The notes beneath the pieces were generated by a model, which saw only the letters and a program-made list of their open reading frames with translations, did no database searches and was not told the DNA's origin. Below, piece after piece: positions 1 to 8,680 of a stretch of DNA of 64,000 bases. Position 1 is the stretch's first letter. Each line of letters begins with the position of its first letter. Source of the stretch: Pseudoalteromonas sp. SMS1 (GTDB taxonomy: Bacteria > Pseudomonadota > Gammaproteobacteria > Enterobacterales > Alteromonadaceae); NCBI RefSeq assembly GCF_021530565.1, contig NZ_JAKGBI010000006.1, positions 124,001 through 188,000 on the forward strand. The letters run 5' to 3'. Both the position numbers and the translations under genes were made by a program.

Positions 1-11
1 ATATCAGTTTC

Positions 12-1301
12 CTACTTTAAAATGCTTGCAAGTGATGTACGTGTGCCTTGAATAAGCGGATACACTGTACTTAAAAGACTCGAAGTCAATGCAACACCAA
101 GCCCAATAACCAACATGTGTAAAGGCAACTCAGCGACCGGGGCTAACTCATCAAAAAGCTGTCGGTATAATGCTAATAGGCTAAATGCCAACACAAACGA
201 CAGCAGTGCACAAATAAGCCCTAGAATGATACTTTCTATAACGCCTTGAAAAAACACCTGCCTCTTACTCGCCCCCACTGCACGCCTTAGGTTTGCTTCA
301 AACTGACCCGCTTGATACCTTGATAGCATCAAGCTATTGGCATTGAAAATACATACCAACAAGAACAAACCCGTTGCAATCGTGAACGCCAGTAAATCCT
401 TATTCACCACTTCATTTTTAGCCAACCATTCATTAACGTTGTAGAGTCTGTTGTCCACCTCATGACGGTGATTGCCCTTCTCTTTTAACTGCTCAGAATA
501 ACTGTCTATGAAAGTTTGAAAGGCCAGTCGCTGCTGCTGGTCCAGCAATTCAACAAATACTTGAACGTAGTAGGCGTTGATCTGGCGTGTTTCTTTGAGT
601 GTTGTGTAGCTATCAGTCGACATTGTGCGCGCGAACACAGCCCAGTTGTTGTCTATTGCCACTTCAATAGGGACAAAGATATCATCCGTCTTATCGAATG
701 CTTTGCCCTCTGTTGCATGGTAAAATAGTGGACGCATTTCCCAAGGGGCCAGTACCCCTACAATATTGTAGACTTTGCCTTGTAACTCCAGTTGTTCACC
801 TACACTATTGGCACCGCCAAACAACGTTACATTTAACTCGTGGCCAATCACGATGCTATTGCTATGTTCGTTTTTCCATGGCTCACCATGTGCAAATTGG
901 GCGCCCATGATTTCAAAAAATGAGGCGGTCGTGGCACGTGTCGGGCTTGCATATCGCGTCAAATCTTCCGCATCGGCTCTTCGGCTGTAAACCATACTGG
1001 AATAATGCATGGTCGCATTGTTAGCCACTTTTGAGTCGAGAATTGCCTTCGCGTCGCTATATCTCAGCACATGCATACTCCCAAAAGTATTGTTTGCACC
1101 GGCGTATGTATTCATATTAACGCTAAATATTTGTTCACTTTTGCCAGGGATCGGATCTTTTGACATCAGTGACAACATAGACAAGTTTGCCAACAAAGTC
1201 CCAATACCAATAGATAAGGTTAAAATCACCAGAGAGAAAAACAGGGGGGTCCGCTTAATATTTCTTAAAAACAGATGGATATAATATAAAAACATTTCCA
1301 T
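12..1301 (-). CDS. MacB/FtsX-type ABC transporter permease
   Basis: A 429-residue inner-membrane permease of the MacB_PCD/FtsX type. A membrane segment lies at about residues 20-45, followed by a large periplasmic domain (about 50-300) and three further hydrophobic segments in the C-terminal third (from about 305, 355 and 395 on). This is the usual topology of mechanotransmission permeases, which couple cytoplasmic ATP hydrolysis to periplasmic motion rather than forming a simple channel. It is the last gene of a three-gene operon, 14 bp after the ATPase gene, with the adaptor further upstream. A purine-rich GGGAG lies about 12 nt before the chosen ATG; a second in-frame ATG two codons on is an alternative. 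The substrate is unknown. Family assignment is secure; the role as an efflux pump for peptides, macrolide-like compounds or lipids is inferred from the partners. Confidence 0.88.
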   Translation of the reverse strand: MEMFLYYIHLFLRNIKRTPLFFSLVILTLSIGIGTLLANLSMLSLMSKDPIPGKSEQIFSVNMNTYAGANNTFGSMHVLRYSDAKAILDSKVANNATMHYSSMVYSRRADAEDLTRYASPTRATTASFFEIMGAQFAHGEPWKNEHSNSIVIGHELNVTLFGGANSVGEQLELQGKVYNIVGVLAPWEMRPLFYHATEGKAFDKTDDIFVPIEVAIDNNWAVFARTMSTDSYTTLKETRQINAYYVQVFVELLDQQQRLAFQTFIDSYSEQLKEKGNHRHEVDNRLYNVNEWLAKNEVVNKDLLAFTIATGLFLLVCIFNANSLMLSRYQAGQFEANLRRAVGASKRQVFFQGVIESIILGLICALLSFVLAFSLLALYRQLFDELAPVAELPLHMLVIGLGVALTSSLLSTVYPLIQGTRTSLASILK

Positions 1302-1315
1302 GAGACTTTTGCTCC

Positions 1316-2041
1316 CTAAGCCGGCATTTGTTTGTTTAACGCCACACTTGAGTCCGGCTGCATCGGTGCATAAATACTATAATCCGTGATCTGGCCATCA
1401 ATAATTTGAATATTGCGATTTACTTCACGCGCCTGATCTGGGTCATGTGTTACCATAATAATGGTACTGCCCTCTTTATTTATTTCTTTCAATAAGTCCA
1501 TGATCTGTCTAGCCATTAATGAATCTAAATTTCCGGTAGGTTCATCAGCTAACAAAATTTTAGGTTCGCCAGCAAGCGCACGCGCAATAGCCACTCGTTG
1601 TTGTTGACCACCCGATAATTGACTTGGCAGATAACTATGACGACTGGCCAACCCGACGAGTTCAAGGGCATATTCAATCCTGCTGCGCCTTTGCTTAGCG
1701 CTTAAACCCCGATAACGCAATGGCATATCAACATTGTCAAAAATGCTGTAATCTGGGATGAGGTTGTAATTTTGAAAAATAAACCCAATTTTTTCATTGC
1801 GTAATCGCGAAAGGTCATCATCCGACAGCCCTTTCACATTGGTCCCATCTAGGCTGTATTCTCCCTGTGTAAAATTATCCAATAGGCCAGCAACGTTTAA
1901 AAATGTGGATTTACCTGATCCAGACGGTCCCGTTACAGCCACAAACTCTCCTTGTTCTACTTCTAGACTGAAGTCTCTCAGTGCATGAGTTTGAATTGTT
2001 TCACTTCTAAATACACGGCTTATATTTTTCATTGAAAGCAT
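1316..2041 (-). CDS. ABC transporter ATP-binding protein (MacB/LolD-like)
   Basis: A cytoplasmic ATPase subunit of about 241 residues. Visible motifs are Walker A (GPSGSGKST), the Q-loop region (FIFQNYNLIPD), the ABC signature (LSGGQQQR), Walker B (ILLADEPTGNLD) and the switch His (VTHD). The D-loop GNLDS and overall size match the MacB/LolD/FtsE class that pairs with FtsX-type permeases. The reading frame is open 30 codons further upstream, but the start MLSMKN is preceded by AGGA at a good distance and fits family length, so I place the start at 2041. It lies 25 bp after the HlyD-type adaptor gene and 14 bp before the permease gene, so the three are very likely co-transcribed. Confidence 0.92.
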   Translation of the reverse strand: MLSMKNISRVFRSETIQTHALRDFSLEVEQGEFVAVTGPSGSGKSTFLNVAGLLDNFTQGEYSLDGTNVKGLSDDDLSRLRNEKIGFIFQNYNLIPDYSIFDNVDMPLRYRGLSAKQRRSRIEYALELVGLASRHSYLPSQLSGGQQQRVAIARALAGEPKILLADEPTGNLDSLMARQIMDLLKEINKEGSTIIMVTHDPDQAREVNRNIQIIDGQITDYSIYAPMQPDSSVALNKQMPA

Positions 2042-2066
2042 GGTTTTATCCTTTTTAATTCTGTTT

Positions 2067-3335
2067 TTATCTATCAATATTAAATGTCTGGCTATGGCTA
2101 AATGCCTCGTAGTCAGAAATGATGACTTCATCCCCTTCTTTTACACCTGCCACAAGCTCGATGTACTCAACACTGGATGCACCTGTTTTTATTTCATGTA
2201 GGTTCGCCATATTTTCGGTAATAATAAATGCTTTTTTACCACCGTAAGTGGTCAGAAACGGCCCACGTTTCACCTGTAAGACTTGGGGTTTTTTCTCAAA
2301 TTCTATACGACCATTGATACGTTGATTCTGACGCAACTTTGCTGCTTGCGTGTGCAAGACCTTAACCCTTACAACCACCTGATTTTGCTTAATCTCGGGT
2401 GATACCGCACTGATCTCGCCATTCAGTGACTGGCCTGCTAACGTGAGTGCCACTTTGAGCCCAATGCCTAAGTCATCCGCATAAAACTCAGGTACTTGTA
2501 ACTCAGCCTCATATTCCGTTAAATCAACGATAGTCATGAGTGCCTGTGCGTCAGCCACTTCCTCTTTTTGCTGCACGAGCCAGTTGCCTACGACGCCATC
2601 TACAGGGGATTGCACATCTAAAGCGCGTTTACGACGTTTGAGCTCTTCAAGGATCTGGTTTTGACGTATGACCGCGAAGCCTCTGGTTTGTGCTTCAAAG
2701 GTCAGTCGCTTTTTCGCCAGTTCCACTCGTTTTTCAGCATGTTGATGCATTAACTCTGCTTCCAACAATGTATCTTGACTACGAGCGTAATCTAGCTGAC
2801 TAATCACTTGTTTTTCAAAAGACTCCTGTGAGCGCGTTTTCTCTCGCTTGGCCGCACTTAAACGCACTGCGGCTTCGTCTAAACTGCGCTCTAAGTCAAG
2901 CTGCGCTTCGTCGTCAGCCAATAGGCCTCTGTCAGCATCTAATTTTAGTTGCGTCAATAACGATGTTTGTTGCGCAATTAACGCGTCTAGTTCTGGGCTG
3001 TCAATACGTGCGATAGACGCACCGGCTTCAACGGTATCGCCGGGTTTGACCAAAAGTGTTACTTGCCCAGGCTCAGGGCTGTATACCTGTGGTGCATTAG
3101 CTGCCACTAAACGGCCTGACACCGACACATCCCGAATTAAGTCTTGCCTGATCACTTTTGCCGTGAGCAGTTGTGCATATGGCACAGTTTTTACGCCTGC
3201 ATACCACTGACTTATTGCCGGAATAGACACGACAGATATCACTGTCATTAACAAAGCGACCAATACATACTTTATCGTGTGCTTGGATTTATTTGGCGTA
3301 ATCAATTCATCTTGCGACTGCGTTCCATCAATCAT
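2067..3335 (-). CDS. HlyD/MacA-family periplasmic adaptor (efflux RND/ABC type)
   Basis: A membrane-fusion protein of about 422 residues. It has an N-terminal cytoplasmic stretch, one membrane anchor (about residues 22-42), a split lipoyl/barrel-sandwich domain, an Ala/Leu/Glu/Arg-rich alpha-helical hairpin (about 95-235), then beta-barrel and membrane-proximal domains (VVRVKVLHTQ, GRIEFEKK). It should bridge the inner-membrane ABC permease to an outer-membrane channel, which is not encoded here. An open frame runs 50 codons further upstream, but the ATG at 3335 has AGGTGA just before it and fits the family, and the longer frame would overlap the promoter described at 3369-3386. First gene of the operon; probably sigma-54 dependent. 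Confidence 0.88.
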   Translation of the reverse strand: MIDGTQSQDELITPNKSKHTIKYVLVALLMTVISVVSIPAISQWYAGVKTVPYAQLLTAKVIRQDLIRDVSVSGRLVAANAPQVYSPEPGQVTLLVKPGDTVEAGASIARIDSPELDALIAQQTSLLTQLKLDADRGLLADDEAQLDLERSLDEAAVRLSAAKREKTRSQESFEKQVISQLDYARSQDTLLEAELMHQHAEKRVELAKKRLTFEAQTRGFAVIRQNQILEELKRRKRALDVQSPVDGVVGNWLVQQKEEVADAQALMTIVDLTEYEAELQVPEFYADDLGIGLKVALTLAGQSLNGEISAVSPEIKQNQVVVRVKVLHTQAAKLRQNQRINGRIEFEKKPQVLQVKRGPFLTTYGGKKAFIITENMANLHEIKTGASSVEYIELVAGVKEGDEVIISDYEAFSHSQTFNIDR

Positions 3336-3368
3336 AACTTTCACCTTTTTACTCGTATGCTTTGATAG

Positions 3369-3386
3369 AAGCGAAGACAGTGCCAA
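3369..3386 (-). promoter_or_regulatory. Sigma-54 (RpoN) promoter of the HlyD-ABC-permease operon
   Basis: Read on the minus strand the site is TTGGCACTGTCTTCGCTT. It has the GG-N10-GC core and a full TGGCAC -24 box; the -12 box is TCGC instead of TTGC. It lies about 35 bp upstream of the adaptor start codon, which puts the transcript start about 20-25 nt before the ATG. Operons of this composition in Vibrionales and Alteromonadales are often driven by an NtrC-like activator; that part is family knowledge. No such activator gene is in the window. Confidence 0.7.
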
Positions 3387-3446
3387 GTTTAAGAAAACAT
3401 TAACAAATTGAAATTTATACACTTTTTGTTTTTTGATGTTTTGTGA

Positions 3447-3516
3447 GTGTCCGAATGGACACCCATGCTGTCCAAAAGTGTCCAAGAAAGCCTTTATGTG
3501 ACACCTACTTGGACAC
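3447..3516. promoter_or_regulatory. Array of GTGTCC/GGACAC boxes, probable activator binding sites
   Basis: Four hexamers lie in 70 bp. GTGTCC at 3447 and GGACAC at 3457 form a perfect inverted repeat with a 4-bp spacer. GTGTCCAAG at 3478 and CTTGGACAC at 3508 form a second, 9-bp perfect inverted repeat with a 21-bp gap. They lie about 65-145 bp upstream of the sigma-54 core, the usual distance for enhancer sites of an NtrC-type activator. The region is shared with the upstream flank of the NACHT gene, so an effect on that gene cannot be excluded. Confidence 0.6.
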
Positions 3517-3747
3517 CGGACAAAGCTTTGATATAAATGTGTTTGAAAGTGAAGTTGTTCACTGTTTACGCAGGCTGCTTCTATATTTATACGGCTTAGA
3601 AAAACAACATGCCTAATGGCTACCTCAATATAATTATGTGTGGAACGGCTTCTTTCACTTTCTTAACTCGAAATCTCATAATCTCATTAATTGGCTGTGT
3701 AGAGTTAGAGACTAGATTCAGGCAAAGATATTATTTCAAGGAAAAAC

Positions 3748-5793
3748 ATGAGAAATATAAAAGATATAGAGCCAAATTATGTGTCAAATAAAGTGCTTAT
3801 TAACTTAGCAAGAAAGCTATTAATAATATTTTTGAACAAGCGAAGCGAGCGCGCCAAAGAGATAAAAGAGCTCAAAAAAATCGTCCCAGGCATTAGAGAA
3901 CTCGTCAAATATTACGTTGAGCCGCGCTGCCAAGATAGAAACCCAGCCCAACAAGATGAAGAGGAACCAAGGTTTCACCCCCATCAACCTGTTTTTGAGA
4001 AAATAAATGAGGTTTTTTCCCACGGATTTCCAAAAGGTGAAGGCAGGAACCAGCTCTTTATCTTGGCGGACGCTGGCATGGGGAAAACATCACTGTTAAC
4101 GATAATAAAGTTAATGCATATAGCATCTTTTCTGCCTAAAAAAGGAGAGTGTATTTTTCTTAAACTCGGTTGTGATTCTCTCGAAAAAATTTCTCAAGTA
4201 GATGATCCATCAAATACTATTTTGTTATTAGACTCTTTAGATGAAGACCCCACCGCTGTTGGTAAATCCACTGAAGCCCGTATTGAAGAGCTTCTAAAGC
4301 ACACAGCCCATTTTCACCGAGTCATTATAACTTGCAGAACACAGTTTTTCCCACTCGACCGAGAAATAGAATATGAAAGAAATAAAATGGTGGACATCGC
4401 AGGATATAAATGTCCAATACTGTATTTATCATTATTTAGAGAGGATGAAGTTAAAAAGTATTTACGACTTAGGTTTGGTAACTTTGTACAAAGAAAAGTT
4501 TCCTGGGTACCTTGTAAAAGATCAGCCAACACATACAAGTCCATTAGTAAAATGGGCTCCCTACAACTTCGTCCGCTTTTGCTGTCTTATATAGAGGATG
4601 TAGTTGAAACTATTCAGAACGATCAAGGTGAGTATTATATTTATAAAAAGCTCGTTGATGCATGGCTTGATCGTGAAGTAAGAAGATTAAGAAATAAAGG
4701 AATAAAAATATCAAATTCGGATATATTTCAAGTTTGCATTTGGATTGCAGAAAAACTCACTCGAGACAATAAAGAAACTATATCTTTACTAGAAATTGGT
4801 AGGTTTTGCGAAACAAGCTCAAACATAGAGATATTAAAGTCATGCAAAGATGTAATAATCGAAGGAATAAATAACATTGATATCAGTGGAAACTCGTTGC
4901 TTAATAAAAAATACTCTGGCGATTTTCGATTTTCCCACCTCACTTTACGTGAATTTTTATTTGCCTTTGGTTACATTAATAATAGACTCAAGAATAAAAA
5001 TGAGAAAACTTATATACCACTAAATAGTCTCGACTTTTTTAGTTCATGTGAAATACCATCATTCTCTAATGGATTGCTGTTTACAGAAGAAGATGCAGGC
5101 CTATATCAATACGGAAAGTTCAAAGCCAGTAAAAGTATAAAGTCAGGTTTTTTTCTAAGAGAGTCTTTTTTAGCATCTAATCTAGATAATGCAGAAGATA
5201 GTTTGTGCCCAAAAGAAAGTTCAACAATTTACAAAGAAATAAATCAAAAGATACTTTTAAAGATGAATAATGAGGCAAAAGTAACGAAGGAAGATGCCTT
5301 TTATATCAAAAGAATATCAAACAAATCAAATTCAGAAGAAAACAAACCTCTTCCTTTAAAAACCTCAAAAAACAAAAGTAAAGTAGAAAACTTAACAGCT
5401 CACACTTCTTTGATATTTGATGTTGAAATTACCTTAAACAGTGAGTCGACACAGGCAATTAAAAGGGAGTCATCATTTAAATTCTGCGCATTAGAAAATT
5501 GCACTTTATTAACGACTGACTGTTTTCCATTAAAAGCAAAGTTCTGTACATTCCAATCATCAAAAATAGTTACTAATAAAGCGTCTATTAAAAAATCAAG
5601 TTTTAAAGAAGTTGATATAAATGGCTGGACAATCATTGAATCAAACATTCTATTAGATATCAATGTTAAGGATGGTAAACTGAATATTCATTCTAATCAT
5701 AAGAAAACGGATACCGTTAAAGTCAAATCCCCATTTGGGAAAACTAAAACCTATAAGGTGAATAAAGCAACGCACATCGTATTAAACCTTTGA
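3748..5793 (+). CDS. NACHT-type STAND NTPase, candidate anti-phage protein
   Basis: A 681-residue protein with an N-terminal helical, basic region (1-95) and an NTPase core. Walker A is ADAGMGKTS (107-115), Walker B is LLLDSLDED (159-167) with the acidic run typical of NACHT domains, and the sensor strand RVIITCR is at 191-197. A helical domain follows, ending in the FRFSHLTLREFLFA motif (about 393-405), the conserved end of the winged-helix part of NACHT proteins. The last 110 or so residues are beta-strand-rich with repeated SxF, CxL and KAxF-type units, resembling a degenerate pentapeptide or beta-helix sensor. AAGGA lies before the ATG. The gene stands alone and its codons are strikingly AT-rich compared with neighbours, which suggests transfer. 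Bacterial NACHT proteins are known anti-phage NLR-like sensors; that role is inferred here. No adjacent effector, protease or nuclease gene is seen. Confidence 0.75.
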   Translation: MRNIKDIEPNYVSNKVLINLARKLLIIFLNKRSERAKEIKELKKIVPGIRELVKYYVEPRCQDRNPAQQDEEEPRFHPHQPVFEKINEVFSHGFPKGEGRNQLFILADAGMGKTSLLTIIKLMHIASFLPKKGECIFLKLGCDSLEKISQVDDPSNTILLLDSLDEDPTAVGKSTEARIEELLKHTAHFHRVIITCRTQFFPLDREIEYERNKMVDIAGYKCPILYLSLFREDEVKKYLRLRFGNFVQRKVSWVPCKRSANTYKSISKMGSLQLRPLLLSYIEDVVETIQNDQGEYYIYKKLVDAWLDREVRRLRNKGIKISNSDIFQVCIWIAEKLTRDNKETISLLEIGRFCETSSNIEILKSCKDVIIEGINNIDISGNSLLNKKYSGDFRFSHLTLREFLFAFGYINNRLKNKNEKTYIPLNSLDFFSSCEIPSFSNGLLFTEEDAGLYQYGKFKASKSIKSGFFLRESFLASNLDNAEDSLCPKESSTIYKEINQKILLKMNNEAKVTKEDAFYIKRISNKSNSEENKPLPLKTSKNKSKVENLTAHTSLIFDVEITLNSESTQAIKRESSFKFCALENCTLLTTDCFPLKAKFCTFQSSKIVTNKASIKKSSFKEVDINGWTIIESNILLDINVKDGKLNIHSNHKKTDTVKVKSPFGKTKTYKVNKATHIVLNL

Positions 5794-5863
5794 TTCGTCG
5801 GTGATGGATTTTTAATCTAGATACGTAGCACGGACACTCATCATCACTAATAAGGGATAAGTT

Positions 5864-5929
5864 ATGTCCAAATTAAAATCACCATTGTGCGCGACACTTT
5901 TTATATTCGCAGGCAGTGTGAGCGTATAG
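5864..5929 (+). pseudogene. Remnant of a secreted-protein gene (signal-peptide leader then stop)
   Basis: After AAGGGATAAGTT comes an ATG opening a 21-codon frame whose translation looks like a signal peptide: basic start, hydrophobic core, then small residues (LFIFAGSVSV). It ends at TAG with no continuation in that frame. It may be the surviving 5' end of a deleted secreted-protein gene. The rest of 5794-6440 holds no recognisable coding sequence; 6270-6400 is AT-rich and probably contains the promoter of the fasciclin lipoprotein gene. Low confidence: a short open frame can arise by chance. Confidence 0.3.
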
Positions 5930-6440
5930 GCCACTGTACCCGCAAATTAAGTTGAGGATTGCACATGACAGTAGGTGAATACCGACAGAAGGACAGACGT
6001 TTAGATTTTTGAATATCGCGCAACGAATGCAAGATACCCTTTTTATACATAAATTATGTGACTGTGGAGTGAGACGAATACGCTACCGCTAGGTACACAG
6101 CGCTCGGTCAAATATTCAGTGAAAAGTGAGAACCGCGCTCTTCATGTGAAGGCTATTTCTTTCGTGTAAGCAGATTGCTGAGTCTCAAAATCAGCACAAT
6201 GCACATATATGCGCGAAATCGCAATCTGATACCAGAAAATATATGCGTGCTTTTCCAGTAAAGATGAATATAAAAAAACACCATTAAAAATCAACAACTT
6301 ATGCATTTAACTTCCATTATGTAATGAGATAGAAATGTAAAAAAATAAAATAAAAAATCAATATCATCTTAAAAAATCATGATCTGAATTTCTAACCTCC
6401 CCGTATTGCCGGAAAATTAACCACTCCAACGGAGATGATC

Positions 6441-8615
6441 GTGAATATTATTGCAAAAATCGCACTCGTGGCAGCGCTGGGCACACTTGCGGCCTGCTCT
6501 GATGATGACGACCCTGTCATCACACCGACGCCAGAACAACCTGAAAACTCGGTGTACGACGCCGCTAAATCGGCAGGCTCTTTCACCACATTGGTAGCCG
6601 CTTTAGAAGCAACAGGCCTAGACGCAACATTGGATAACACGCAAAACAAGTTTACCGTGTTCGCACCCACCGATGCCGCATTTGAAGCTTTAGGCACAGA
6701 TACAATCAACGATCTACTTGCCGATACCAACACACTGTCTAGTATATTGACTTATCATGTACTGGCGTCTGAGGTGAACGCAGAAACCGCACTGTCATTG
6801 GCAGGGCAAACGACTGCAACGGTGAATGGCGCAAAGCTCGCCTTATCGCTTTCTGGAGATAATTTGTTAATCAATACCGCAACCGTTACACAAACAGATA
6901 TAAAAACAGACAACGGTATTATTCACGTAATTGACGCGGTTTTAATGCCACCAGCACCGGCAACCTCGACGCAAAATATTGCTGAAGTGGCCACCAGTGC
7001 AGGCACGTTCAACACGTTACTCAAAGCAGTCGAAACGGCAGGCCTTAGTAGCGTACTAACTGGGTCACAGACACTGACGGTCTTCGCCCCAACAGACGCT
7101 GCGTTCGCTGCGCTTGGTACCGACACGATAAACACATTGCTGGCCAATCCAGACGTGCTCGGGAATATCCTTAAACAGCATATTGTGTCAGGTGGTGTCG
7201 ACTCAATCACAGCCATGTCCTTGAATGGTAAAAGCGCTACAACATTGCTGAACAACCAACTGCCAGTGACCATTGACGCCACTAACGACATGTTGAAGTT
7301 TGCAGGCGTGACAGTTACTCAAACGGATATCGCTGCGTCAAATGGTATTATCCATGTACTAGATGCCGTCGTGGTCGGTGATGTTACTGTGCCAGAATCT
7401 TTGGGATTGATACCGCAAGTTGCGCAAAATGCTGGCTCATTCAATACTCTAATCAGCCTACTTGGCGCAACGGGGTTAGACCAAACACTGTCAGAACCAA
7501 CCTCAAAGTTTACTGTGTTTGCCCCCACTGACGCTGCATTTGCCGCGCTAGGCCAAGAAACACTGGATGCACTTGCTGCAGATACGCAAATGCTGACTGA
7601 TATCCTGTTATACCATGTGGTGTCAGGGCAAAGTATCATGTCTGACGCAGCAGCATCCGTTGCCTCTTCAGAAAACAACATGGTTGGTATGGCTAACTCT
7701 GATAACGCAGCACTCAGTATCGTTGATAGCAAGCTATTTATTGACGACGCTGTGATAAGAACTGCGAATGTCAGCGCAGACAACGGCGTGATCCACGTGC
7801 TCGACAAAGTCATTATGCCGCCCACAGACAAAACACAAACGACCAAAACGATTGTCGACGTGGCCACTGAAACCGACTCGCTTTCAACATTGGTGACCGC
7901 GTTAACGACTGCTAACCTTGTCGGGACACTGTCTGACACAAGCAAAACATTTACTGTATTCGCTCCCACAAATCGCGCATTTGAAAAAATTCCAACTGCC
8001 ACATTAAATGCGTTACTGGCAGATGTGCCGGCGCTCACAAATGTGCTCACACAACACGTCCTTGGGATCGAAGCATCTGCCATGGCGGCGCTGAAGCTGA
8101 ACGGCAAACAGGTAGATACGCTTGCGAATAATATGTTGGACATTGTTGTGGTTGATTTTGCTGGGTCCGCTAATACAGAAACGGATTCAGTCGCTTATGA
8201 TGCAGACAAGCAAAGATTAACGGCAGGTAAAGCACAAAGCAAAGCCGGTTTCACCTTATATGTGTTCGACAATGATCTCACGTTTGCCCAAAGTCAGTGT
8301 AATGATGCATGCGCTACCTCATGGCCGCCACTTATTGCAACAACGGCTCAAATAGCCAACATCCCAGGTCTATCACTCATAGAAAGACAAGACGGTACCA
8401 TGCAAGCCGCTTATTTAGGCCGCCCACTTTATCTATTCAGTGGAGACACCGAAGCGGGTCAAAATAACGGACAAGGCGTTAACAATGTATGGTGGCAAGT
8501 ATCACTGCCCACATCTGGACTGCAAATTGAAGGTAGCAACGTTACGCAAAAAGACATTTACACCGCCAATGGGGTTGTCCACTTAATTGATACTGTGATA
8601 ACCACAGTAGACTAA
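6441..8615 (+). CDS. Lipoprotein with four fasciclin (FAS1) domains and a nested COG4315-like domain
   Basis: About 724 residues. The N-terminus is a lipoprotein signal with lipobox LAAC and Ser-Asp-Asp-Asp-Asp after the Cys, so outer-membrane or surface placement is expected. Four FAS1 repeats follow (about 35-165, 170-305, 312-465, 470-724). Each has the FTVFAPT[DN] H1 motif and an [IV]IHV[IL]D-type H2 motif (VVHLIDTV in the last). In the fourth repeat a segment of about 100 residues separates the halves. It carries GFTLYVFDND, CNDACATSWPP and NVWWQVS, the pattern of the secreted-repeat lipoprotein family (COG4315/PF03640). FAS1 domains serve adhesion or polymer binding. GGAG is too close to the ATG at 6435 but well spaced for the GTG at 6441, so I chose the latter. 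A strong hairpin terminator follows. Confidence 0.85.
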   Translation: MNIIAKIALVAALGTLAACSDDDDPVITPTPEQPENSVYDAAKSAGSFTTLVAALEATGLDATLDNTQNKFTVFAPTDAAFEALGTDTINDLLADTNTLSSILTYHVLASEVNAETALSLAGQTTATVNGAKLALSLSGDNLLINTATVTQTDIKTDNGIIHVIDAVLMPPAPATSTQNIAEVATSAGTFNTLLKAVETAGLSSVLTGSQTLTVFAPTDAAFAALGTDTINTLLANPDVLGNILKQHIVSGGVDSITAMSLNGKSATTLLNNQLPVTIDATNDMLKFAGVTVTQTDIAASNGIIHVLDAVVVGDVTVPESLGLIPQVAQNAGSFNTLISLLGATGLDQTLSEPTSKFTVFAPTDAAFAALGQETLDALAADTQMLTDILLYHVVSGQSIMSDAAASVASSENNMVGMANSDNAALSIVDSKLFIDDAVIRTANVSADNGVIHVLDKVIMPPTDKTQTTKTIVDVATETDSLSTLVTALTTANLVGTLSDTSKTFTVFAPTNRAFEKIPTATLNALLADVPALTNVLTQHVLGIEASAMAALKLNGKQVDTLANNMLDIVVVDFAGSANTETDSVAYDADKQRLTAGKAQSKAGFTLYVFDNDLTFAQSQCNDACATSWPPLIATTAQIANIPGLSLIERQDGTMQAAYLGRPLYLFSGDTEAGQNNGQGVNNVWWQVSLPTSGLQIEGSNVTQKDIYTANGVVHLIDTVITTVD

Positions 8616-8638
8616 AGGATTTATTTCCTGCCGACTTT

Positions 8639-8680
8639 GGGTATGGCCGTAACAGCCATACCCTGTTTTGTGTTTTTAAA
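8639..8680. terminator. Rho-independent terminator, probably bidirectional
   Basis: Perfect stem GGGTATGGC (8639-8647) with GCCATACCC (8655-8663) and a 7-nt loop, followed on the plus strand by a T-rich run (TGTTTTGTGTTTTT). It separates the FAS1 lipoprotein gene from the convergent ROK kinase gene, overlapping the latter's last codons. Confidence 0.8.

Noticed and set aside
2042..2131. N-terminal extension of the ABC ATPase
   Set aside because: It overlaps the end of the adaptor gene, lacks family similarity, and a good ribosome-binding site precedes the shorter start.
3609..3791. A 60-codon plus-strand frame overlapping the NACHT start
   Set aside because: No ribosome-binding site, no family-like sequence, and it overlaps the better-supported NACHT start in another frame.
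6392..6733. Minus-strand frame opposite the fasciclin gene, and similar long frames opposite repeats 2-4
   Set aside because: These are antisense shadows of a repetitive Ala/Thr-rich gene; there is no start signal or recognisable domain.
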